NCBI RefSeq assembly: GCF_000226095.1
Contig: NC_016472.1
Location: forward strand, 9,548,001-9,612,000
Source: Thermothelomyces thermophilus ATCC 42464
Taxonomy: Eukaryota; Ascomycota; Sordariomycetes; Sordariales; Chaetomiaceae
Length of the DNA: 64,000 nucleotides
Reading direction: 5' to 3'
Part shown: positions 43,339 to 52,418 of the stretch, piece by piece
Numbering within the stretch: position 1 is the first letter of the stretch
How the letters are laid out: every line of letters starts with the position of its first letter
Made by a program: the position numbers and the translations under genes
Notes under the pieces: model-generated
Database searches by the model: none
Told to the model about the DNA's origin: nothing
Seen by the model: the letters and a program-made list of their open reading frames with translations, nothing else

Positions 43339-46300
43339 GCGCGGTTCTCCCCGTGGCGTCTTGGTCACCCCACGCTAACTTTGGGGGTTCCCAACCATCA
43401 TCCCCAGATCACTTACCTGGAGGAGTACTACTTGACCAATGACGAGATCGCCGTGCTCAAGTCATATGCCGCCGACATCGTCAAGTACATTCCGTCGGGG
43501 GCCATGGTCATCGAGCTCGGCAGTGGGTCAGTGGATGATGCCAACGCTGGGCTCAATCCGGGTCACGTAGATGAATAGTTGGCTGACTGACTGACTCGAT
43601 TTGACTCTGTATCTCGGGGTCCAGCAATCTCCGGAAAGTGAACCTGCTGCTGCAGGCACTCGAAGACGCCGCCAAGGACATCGACTACTACGCATTGGAC
43701 CTCTCCCAGCAGGAGTTGGAGCGCACCCTTGCTCAGCTGCCCCCTTACAAGCACGTCCGTGCCCACGGCTTGCTCGGCACCTACGATGACGGCCGGCTCT
43801 GGCTCAAAGACCCGACCATTGCTACGCGGCAGAAGTGTATTCTGAGCCTCGGCTCCAGCGTTGGTGAGTTGCCCAACTCGCCTTGTCCCCTCCTCATGAC
43901 CTCGACTAAGCAAGCATCTGCATTGGCTTCACGCCCTTCTTCCTCCAGGCAACTTTGATCGACGCGAGGCTGGAGCCTTCCTCAAGTCCTTCGCCGACGT
44001 CCTCGGTCCTGATGACACCATGCTAATTGGCCTGGACGCATGCGACGACCCGGCCAAAGTATAGTAAGTGTATTTCTTAACCCTCCTCCCAGCCCCCCCC
44101 CCTTTTGTCAGCAGCAATCAGAAATCTCGAGAGACGCTGACGGCCGAGCCAGCCACGCGTACAACGGTAAGATTGAAACGACCCGCGATGGGAGACTATA
44201 CTGGCTTTCTAACCACCCACTCAACGTTCAGACAAGGAGGGCATCACCCATGAGTATGCCAATCCGGCCGCGGCATTTAACATGCCGGTAGACCCCCGGA
44301 GTGGGCTGTGAGCTGGCGCTGACGTGATCCAGATTCATTCTGAACGGCCTCCGCCACGCGAACAGGATTCTGGGCGAGAACGCCTTCGTTGAGAAGGACT
44401 GGCGGGTCATTGGCCAGTATGTGTACGATGCCGAAGGTGGCCGGCACCAGGCCTTTTACGCCCCCGTGCGCGAGACCATCGTCATGGGAGAGAGGATTCG
44501 ACCCCACGACCGAATCCAGGTCGAACAGAGCCTGAAGTACTCGGCAGCCGAAGCCGAAGAGCTCTGGAGGCGGGCCGGTATGACCGAGATTGCCCAGTGG
44601 AGGCACCTCAAGGAATACGGTGAGTTCTCTGTTTTCTTTTTTCTATTAGTGGAAAAGGGGTTATGTCTCCTTATATTACGACCACAAGAGATTCCCACCT
44701 CAAAAGGGGGTAAGAGAAAAAAGGGGAAAAAGAAAACAAAAAAAGGAAACGGAAGACGAAAAAGAGATAGGAAGAGAAAGATGAAAAGCGGGTATTACCT
44801 GCGGAATGAGCCCTTGACCAATAGCCACCATCACGTTCCCCCCCTCCCCCCCCCCCCCCCCCAGCAGTCTTACCCCACGTTGTTCCCTGGGTAAGAGAGC
44901 GTGGGGCCACAGCAATCATCCGATACCCGACACCCGACACCCGCGTGTAAGTCGAGCGCGGTGGCGTGTCGTCACTAGCCTTATTGGCGCCTGCTGGGCT
45001 GCGGGGTCGACGCCCGAACCCCAAGGGGCTCCTTAGACAGTATCATGTCTCTCGGGAGACCCCTCTTCGACTGAACTCTTTGGAGAATCCCGTTTCCTGA
45101 CTGACCTGATTCCCGCTTGTGCAGGTCTTCATATGCTTGCCAGGCCGAGAATGGCCTTCAGCCTGACTCCGTCGGTCTACGCGCGGACGGCCCTCCCGTC
45201 TATGCGGGACTGGGAGGGCTTGTGGGCGGCCTGGGACGTTGTCACCCGGGACATGCTCCCGCCAGAGGAGATACTGGAGAAACCCATCAAGCTCCGCAAC
45301 GCCTGCATCTTCTACCTGGGCCACATCCCCACCTTTCTCGACATCCAGCTGACAAAGACGACCAAGCAACCGCCCACTGACCCTGCCTACTACTACGGCA
45401 TCTTTGAGCGCGGCATCGACCCCGACGTCGACAACCCGGAGCTCTGCCACGCCCACTCGGAGATCCCCGACGAGTGGCCCCCCGTCGATGAGATCCGAGC
45501 CTACCAGGGCCGCGTGCGTGCCCGGCTCCAGAGCCTCTATGCGGCCGGCATCGACGCGATTCCGCGCCACGTGGGGAGGGCCATCTGGGTCGGGTTCGAG
45601 CACGAGGCCATGCACCTCGAGACGCTGCTCTACATGATGCTGCAGAGCGACCGCACCCGCCCCCCGCCCCGCATCCCGGCTCCCGACTTTGAGAGCCTCG
45701 CCGCCAAGGCCCGCTCCGAGAGGGTGCCCAACCAGTGGTTCGACATTCCCGAGCAGGAGGTCGTCATCGGCCTGGATGACCCCGAGGACGGGACTGACCC
45801 GCATGCTCCCTATGGCTGGTATGAGTTATTATTATTATATTTCTTTTTTTTTTTCTTTTTATGGTACCACCGGGGCATGTTGTTGGATTGCTGATGACTC
45901 CATCTAGGGACAATGAGAAACCGCTGAGGCGCGTCAAGGTCCACGCCTTCCAGGCCCAGGGCAGGCCGATCAGCAACGAAGAGGTAGGGCGCTTTTGTTT
46001 CAGCGGGCCCTCATTTCTTCGATATGTTTTAAATGGGGTGAAACGTCGTGGCTAACGTAAGCAGTATGCCCGATACCTGTACAATACTCGCACCACCAAG
46101 ATCCCAGCTTCGTGGGCACAGATCCCGGGCGGGACGGTGAAGACCAGCGACGAGACGGCAGCAGCAGGAGGCGGCACCGATTCCGCGGAGGCTAATAACA
46201 ACAATAATGAGAACGGTCGCACCAACAGCCACAGCCTTGCCAACGGCGTCGCCCTTCCCGAGTCCTTCCTCGATGACAAGGCCGTCCGCACCGTCTACGG

Positions 46301-47351
46301 GCTGGTGCCCCTGAAGCACGCCCTCGACTGGCCGGTGTTTGCGTCGTACGACGAGTTGGCGGGTTGTGCCGCATGGATGGGCGGCCGCATCCCCACCTTT
46401 GAGGAAGTGCGCAGCATCTACAAGCATGCGGAAGCCCTCAAGAAGGAGCAGGCCGAGAACCAGCTCAGCCAGACCGTCCCGGCCGTGAACGGGTTAGTCA
46501 TGTGTTTTCGCCGGTTGTCAATCGTCTTGTCCAAGAACAAAACAAAGGACAGCAGGACAAAAAAAGCTAACCATGACCGAACCGCAGCCATCTCACCAAC
46601 AACGGTGTCGAGATCTCGCCTCCGGCCACCCCTCCGGGCAGCACCGACGCCGGCTCTGAAGCTGATTCTAGGGACCGCCGCCTCTCGCAGGAAGACCTCT
46701 TTATCGATCTCAACGGCGCGAATGTGAGCTTCAGCCACTGGCGTAAGTCACAATTGGGCCTTTTTCTTTCTTTCTATATGCTTCTCGTTATTGATTTCTC
46801 CTCCCGGACCCCCCCCCTCTTGCCGAGCTCACCTTTTTTTTTGCCTTCCTCTCTACTCACATATACAGTCTCACTCCCTTCCGACCCTCTCACCTTCTGC
46901 CCGCTAGGAAAAAAATACTTGAACAGTGAATACCGTACTGACAGGCCTCTCAAATAGACCCTACCCCCGTGACGTCGCGGGGCAACCAGCTGGCGGGCCA
47001 GTCGGACGCGGGCGGCGTGTGGGAGTGGACCAGCAGCGTGCTGCGGCCGTGGGACGAGTTCCAAGCCATGTCGCTGTACCCGGGCTACACGGCCGACTTC
47101 TTTGACGAGAAGCACAACATGGTGCTGGGCGGGTCGTGGGCGACACACCCACGCCTTGCGGGGAGGAAGAGCTTGTGAGTGCCTACTTCCCCCCTCGTGC
47201 TATGCTCTTCGCTGCCTCTTGTGGCTTGTCTCGAGAAGAGGGATCCCGCATATACAGCTGCTAACGAAAGCATGTCTACAGCGTCAACTGGTACCAGCGC
47301 AACTACCCTTATGCCTGGATCGGCGCAAGGCTTGTGCGGGATGTCGAGTAA
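42981..47351 (+). CDS. EGT1: Ergothioneine biosynthesis protein Egt1 (EgtD methyltransferase fused to EgtB sulfoxide synthase)
   Basis: Trimethylates histidine to hercynine, then joins it oxidatively to cysteine on the way to ergothioneine, an antioxidant thiol-imidazole; cytosolic. Exons 42981-43235, 43408-43526, 43625-43863, 43949-44063, 44153-44166, 44232-44253, 44333-44619, 45125-45818, 45908-45983, 46065-46492, 46588-46742, 46958-47174 and 47282-47351 give 896 residues. Residues about 1-350 are the SAM-dependent EgtD part (MVIELGSGNLRK near 121, YYALDLS, LGSSVGNF, HAYND.EGITHEFILNGLRHANRIL). Then a DinB-like helical part with iron-binding GFEHEAMHLE (HxxxHxE, near 508) and a C-terminal FGE-sulfatase fold (GGVWEWTSSVL, VLGGSWATHPRL, NWYQRNYPYAWIGARLVRD). 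Two exons are only 14 and 22 nt; both are needed to keep HAYNDKEGITHE in frame. Intron 7 is 505 nt, large here, and intron 1 is filled with a TTC repeat. A Ser/Asn-rich insert lies in the FGE part. Confidence 0.95.
43246..43338. repeat. (TTTTTCTTCTTC)n tandem repeat inside Egt1 intron 1
   Basis: About seven imperfect 12-base units of TTTTTCTTCTTC followed by a T-tract. It occupies most of intron 1 (43236-43407), starting ten bases after the donor, and forms an extreme pyrimidine tract before the acceptor. Confidence 0.9.
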
Positions 47352-48596
47352 GTGCTGGGTTTAATGGTGTCGAGGGAGCCCCAGCAGGAACAAGAGCTTG
47401 GGAGATTGTGTGGCTGGGAACGTACTCTCTGGCTCTTGCGACGGATGAAGTATAGCTTTACTCTATTTGCAAGGCTGTTCCCCCCCACGGCCGAAACACG
47501 AAGCATCGGAAGAAACGGTGACTTTCTTTCTAGAGCTTTGGTTCACTCTGGTCTCTCAAGGCCAGAAATACTTGTACCTTGTGTGACTTGATAACAGGGT
47601 GTGACAGCTCCGTGCCTTGTCATTGGCAGACGGAACTGATCTCGCACTGCCTGCTTCTTGTTCGTAGTGTTTACAACGTACACGGCATGCAGTATCTCAG
47701 TAAAATGTTGGGATCTGGCCTAAGACAGTTGCTCAGGATACCCCGGAGCCCACTTGCCTCCCGCTTCGGAGACCGACGGACGAGCGGGGAGTCCAGTGAG
47801 TGCAAGTGGTCGATCGGTCAACGGACGGGCTCGGTAAAGAACTCCCCCCAGGAATCTAGGAGGCCGTAGGATCATCCCGGCGTGAGTCACGGTGTCCTCA
47901 ACATGCGGATTAGTGTGCGCGACTGTAAGCCTAGTGTACCCCCCCCCCCCCCTTTCCACCCCCTGCTGACGCCTGGCCACGTGAGAGGGCGTCATTCGCC
48001 CCCATCAACAGCCACTCTCGCGAATGCGGTGCAACCACAGCAAGGGGGGAATTACCCCGCCCTCTCGCTTTTTTTCGGGTCCAGCCAGCTGACGACGCGT
48101 TGAGCGCGGCGGTTCACCGCACCCACAAAATTCAGATCTTACCCCTGAGGGGTAAGGGGTAAGGGGGGAGGAGGATCGAGCCGCGAAAGGTCCATGCATC
48201 AACGATGTACATACTAGTAGTAGATGCTTTAGAATCGCGCTTGGCAGCTCTTAGCAGCATGCATGTTTGGTTATTTGATAACAATTAGAGTAAAGGGCGT
48301 CGGATTTCTCGACCCCGGTTGGAGAGAAGAGCAAGATCCGGTTAGAAGAAGATACAAAGGAGAAAAATGAGAAGACGGAGAGATTCATTCATCCGCGACA
48401 TATCTATGTACGTATGTAGTCCGTATTTATTTATATATGCCCGTAGACCACCGCCATCTTGGGTCGGATAGTTTGTGCTCCGTCGAAGCAACCTACGACG
48501 GACCTTTCCCCGACTATATATATATATATATATATACAGATATAGATACAGAGCCCGTATACATACGTGCCAGCGTCAACCCGAGCCAACGCCATC
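47352..48596. other. Intergenic region between Egt1 and the GFA-domain gene
   Basis: No gene supported. It holds a C-run at 47939-47952, a GGGGTAA repeat near 48147-48168, and a perfect TA repeat at 48515-48536 sitting 60-80 bases before the next start codon, where it may serve as a TATA-like element. Confidence 0.45.
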
Positions 48597-49932
48597 ATGT
48601 CCGACACAGAGCAGCACCAGCAGCACCAGCAGCAGCCTCTCAGAAAGTACCGGGGCAACTGCCACTGCGGCGCCTTCGTCTACGAGGTCGAGGTCCCCGA
48701 GATCACGTCGGCGGGCGACTGCAACTGCAGCATGTGCTACAAGAGGGGCTACCTCTGGCTCGTGCCCCAGACCAAGCCCCTGACCGTCGTCAAGGATGAG
48801 GGCAAGCTCGTCCACTACTCCTTTGCCTCCAAGCGGCTCGACTTCCAGGTGCGTTAGTGCATTAGCTTGGAAATGGAGGGCGCTGATGGTTCGGGAACAT
48901 GGGCGGTTCATGGGGTTGTGGTGACCGTGAGAGAGAGAGAGAGAGAGAGAGAGAGACGAGAGCCGGTCGTTTTACACCGACACTTTGAGCTGACACGGAC
49001 TCTCAACGACAGTTTTGCGGCAACTGCGGAACCACCGTCATGGCCGCCTCGGATATGTTCCCTCAGGGGGTGGGAATCAACGTGAGTTCTGCACTGGCCA
49101 CATTTGCATGAGGAGAATGGTTTCATGGACAATGCTGAGTCGGGCGAAACTCTCTCTCTTCCTCCTTCGTCGTGATTTTTAGGCGCGCACCGTTCAGGGC
49201 CTCGATCTCTGGAGCCTCCAAGTCAAGACGTGCGTATCCATCCATCCATCCATCTATCAATATCTCTATCTATCCTCCCCCCTTCTCCTCTGCCGCGCGA
49301 CCCCGTCGCTCACGCTGCTGGCCGCAGGTTCAACGGCGCCGACCTTGATCCGAAATACGTCGCCCCTCAGTTCAGGGGCGAGGAGCCCAACCCGGCTGGC
49401 TTCGAGAACGGCAAGACCTACTATGGGAGCTGCCACTGTGAAGCCGTGACCACGGCAGTGCGGCTGGACGGTTCCCTGGAGGACGGCACTTACAAGGGCC
49501 TCCTCCTGGAGTGCAACTGCAGCTTCTGTCGCCAGGTCCGTAAAACCCACCCTCTTCTCCCTTTTTTTTTTTTTTTTTCCCTAGTTAAGACTAACACATC
49601 CCCGTGATTAGGGATATGCCTGGGTCTACCCGACCTCGAAGCAGATCGCGATCGAGGGCAGGGATAACGTGTTTTACTACACCTTTGCCGACCGTTGCTG
49701 GCGTAAGATGTTCTGCAAGATGTGTGGTGAGAACATCGGGACCGAGCCGAACCCGGATCTCACCGAGGAAGAAGTTGCAGCGCTCCCAAGATTGAAGCGG
49801 GAGTTCCGGGCCGAACACTCTGACATCAACTCGATCAACCTGCGCACCATCAACGGACTGGATGTGAAACAACTCAAGCTGAGGCGGGAAGACGGGTGGA
49901 ACAATCTCAAACCGCAGTACGTGTATCCGTGA
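48597..49932 (+). CDS. Tandem GFA-domain (CENP-V/GFA family) zinc protein
   Basis: GFA-family proteins are small zinc-binding folds named after glutathione-dependent formaldehyde-activating enzyme; most fungal members have no known substrate. Exons 48597-48848, 49013-49081, 49183-49229, 49328-49535 and 49612-49932 give 298 residues with two copies of the fold. Copy 1 (about 18-130): GNCHCGAFVYEV, GDCNCSMCYKRGYLW, FCGNCGTTVMA. Copy 2 (about 145-245): GSCHCEAVTTAV, LECNCSFCRQGYAWVYP, FCKMCGENIGTEP. Each copy carries the CxC, CxxC and final CxxC zinc ligands, so both look intact. A His/Gln-rich N terminus (QHQQHQQQP) precedes copy 1. Introns 1 and 3 contain (GA)n and (TCCA)n microsatellites. Converges on the ribokinase gene 177 bases away. 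A role in thiol or aldehyde metabolism is inference; the Egt1 gene upstream is a neighbour, not proof of a link. Confidence 0.9.
48929..48956. repeat. (GA)14 microsatellite in intron 1 of the GFA gene
   Basis: Perfect GA dinucleotides inside the 164-nt intron 48849-49012, on the transcribed strand. Confidence 0.9.
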
Positions 49933-50085
49933 GCCCGGGACGTGAGAATGACGGCGCATCACGAGGCGATTGAATTGTCGTTCGTTGCACGTAGAAACCG
50001 GGTGGCTAGATGCATGATTCTGTATCGTTGGACTAGAATCCATCTTGATCTCGTCAAGCTGATCGATCCCCTTTTGTTTCTTGGT

Positions 50086-50109
50086 TGCTGCTGCTGCTGC
50101 TGCTGCTGC
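50086..50109. repeat. (TGC)8 trinucleotide repeat between convergent genes
   Basis: Eight TGC units ending immediately beside the ribokinase stop codon (stop at 50110-50112 on the minus strand). It lies in the ribokinase 3' untranslated region, where it reads as GCA/CAG units, and close to the 3' end of the GFA gene. Confidence 0.85.
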
Positions 50110-51540
50110 CTATTCCAGCTCATCCCGCCACGGGATCGAGTCCTGAGCCCCAGCCTTTTCGACCGTCTTGGCCGCCGCCTTGTTCGCCTTCCTCACGGCG
50201 GCCTCGATGTCAAACGCTTCCCCTCCCTTCTTGGCCACCACCGCGTCCAGCGCGTACTGCCCGACGAACGTGTCCCCGGCGGCCGTGGTGTCGACCACCT
50301 TGGCCTTCTCGGCCGGCACCAGGCCCCGCCTGCCGTCCTCGCTCCGGTAGTAGTACACGCCCCTCCCGCCGAGCGTGATGATCACGTTGTGCACACCCTT
50401 CTTGACGAACCCCTCCGCGACCTTCTCGAGGCCGGCCTCGTCATCCAGCGCCCGCTCGTCCACCTCTCCCAGGATGGCCGCCTCGGTCTCGTTCACTACC
50501 AGGTGGGCCAACCCGGCGTATGCCTCGTCGGGTAGCCGTCGCGCCGGCGCCGGGTTCAGGAGCACGTCCACGCCTTCGCGCCGGGCGGCCGCGAGCGCGG
50601 CCAGCACCGTGTCGAAGGGGATCTCCAGCTGCATAATCAGCAGGTCCGGCAGCTTCTGAGCTCCCTCCTCCTCGCCCTTCTCCTTCTTCTTCTCTCCGTC
50701 CCGACGGGGCCGCAGCCGGGCCAGCGTGCTCAGGTCCTCCGGCCGCAGCGCGTGGTTGGCCCCCGGGCTGAGCACGATCCTGTTCTCGCCCGTCGGCTTG
50801 TCGACGATGATCATGGCAACACCCGTCGTGAGCCCCCCCCGCGCTTCAACCCCGGACACGTCGACGCCGTAGCCGGCCAGGTTGGACTGCAGCTGGGCGC
50901 CGTGTCCGTCCGCACCGACACTGAATCGCGCGTAAAGAGAGAGAGAGGAATGGTGAGTTTTTTTTTTGTGTGTGCAAAATGAGGGTGCACCGCGTAGTGA
51001 AAGAGACAGATATGGAGAGGGAGAAAAGGGAAAACTTACCATCCGACCATGGCAACCCTCGCCGTCTCGCCTACGTCAGGCCCCGACTCCGGCCTCGACC
51101 GTGACAGTTTCGCGCTAGTCAGATGTCAACGTCTGCTCGGCTCACTCATTCCTCCTGGGTACATATGAGAAGAGAACCTCATAGACGAAAGGAGAGAGAT
51201 AGAGAGAGAGAGATAGAAAAGCAGAAGAGAACAAAAAAAACTTACCATGCCACCGCCTGATTTGCTCCCTTTCCACCGGGCGACGTCGCGAAGGCGTCTG
51301 CCGTGAGCGTCTCGCCTGGCAGCGGATCTGAGAAGATACCGACGAGTCGGCAAGTAAGCCATGAAGAAAGAAAAAGAAGACAGAGTAAATAAAACAAGAT
51401 ATGAAAAAAGTCAAAAAATAAAATAAATAAATAAATAAAAAGTCTTCTCCGAGATGAAACTTACGGTGCGGGACGTAGGCCACCAGGTCCATGTTGAGAG
51501 ACCCCAGGACGGTGATGTGCGGGACTGTGGTAGAGGCCAT
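50110..51540 (-). CDS. RBK1: Ribokinase
   Basis: Phosphorylates D-ribose to ribose 5-phosphate; cytosolic PfkB-family kinase. Exons on the minus strand are 51540-51465, 51327-51246, 51114-51040 and 50920-50110, giving 347 residues, slightly longer than yeast Rbk1. Seen: the N-terminal strand ITVLGSLNMDLVAYVP, PGETLTADAFATSPGGKGANQAVA (first PfkB signature with the GGKGANQA substrate motif), AMVGCVGADGHGAQL, TGVAMIIVDKPTGENRIVLSPGAN, VDVLLNPAPA, and the ATP/catalytic motif DTTAAGDTFVGQYALDAV with its catalytic Asp. A Lys/Glu-rich insert (DGEKKKEKGEEEGA) sits mid-protein, and a second insert (KLSRSRPESGPDVGET) between the first two motifs is not typical of bacterial ribokinases. All three introns (137, 131 and 119 nt) lie in the first third and are T/CT-rich low complexity. 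Converges with the GFA gene. Confidence 0.93.
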
Positions 51541-52418
51541 CTCTTTCCCCTCCGCTAGCTAGCCAATTGCTTCCCGGTTCCTCCCAATCAAATTAATTCA
51601 GATCTTCTTGGGTATTCCTGTCGATCGAGAAGCCTTCGTGTTGGCCGTTGGCCAATGCTCGTGGTGACGAATGGTTAAACGTTGATTAGTTGGCAAGCTA
51701 GCTTCTTCTTCCCGTCTTGCCTCTGTTTCTTTGTTTTACACAGTAGAGTTCGAGAGGTGTGGGGTGAGTGATTGTTTCCGAGGTGAAGTGGGGTCGGCCT
51801 TTTTTTTCTCTCTTCGGCCTTCTTGCTTGCTGATCTCTGGACGCGCCTCAGAAGCTCTTTGATTGTTCTTTGACTATTTTTGCTAAGCAACTGAAGTATG
51901 GGCTGATACGAGAACGATTTCGACTTGGTTGGTTCCGGTACTTGTTCTTTTCAGTGTCTTCGTTGATGGGGAGCGGGCAAGTTCCTAAGATGCAGCGGAT
52001 TACAAACAGACCTATGCCGAGGGTACCCGTCGGCATGAGCCGTCCTCGCTTGATGGTGACCTTCGATTAGAAGGCCTGAGTGAGACAATTGTCGTCGAAG
52101 ACGTTCTAAAGTATATTTCTTCTTAAACAATCGTGTTGAGAGTTCCTGTCTCATACTCCGTAGAGCTGATCTGATTAACCAGGGCGTATTTCCGCCATTG
52201 TATCTCTATCCCAGATCCAGATCCCAAACCATAACCCCTTCCCAAAAGAAACAAACCAAACTCCGAGAACAAGAGCAAAAAAAAAAAAAAAAAAAAAAAA
52301 GGACACTCGCTATGCGGCAGTGGTATCACGATATCAAACAAGCGCAGAGCAAAACCGCGCTCAACCCCCAACAGAAAAATAACTATACCCTCCCATGCTT
52401 CCCGTGAAGCGCTCTCGC
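51541..52418. other. Intergenic region between ribokinase promoter and zinc-finger 3' end
   Basis: No gene supported. It holds an A24 run at 52277-52300, a CATACTCCGTAGA element near 52152-52164, and the ribokinase upstream region. Confidence 0.4.

Noticed and set aside
44421-44894. Frame running from Egt1 exon 7 into intron 7 with a Lys/Arg-rich tail
   Set aside because: It ends the protein before the EgtB half. The GTGAGT donor at 44620 and GTGCAG acceptor at 45124 restore the family sequence, so it is intron read-through.
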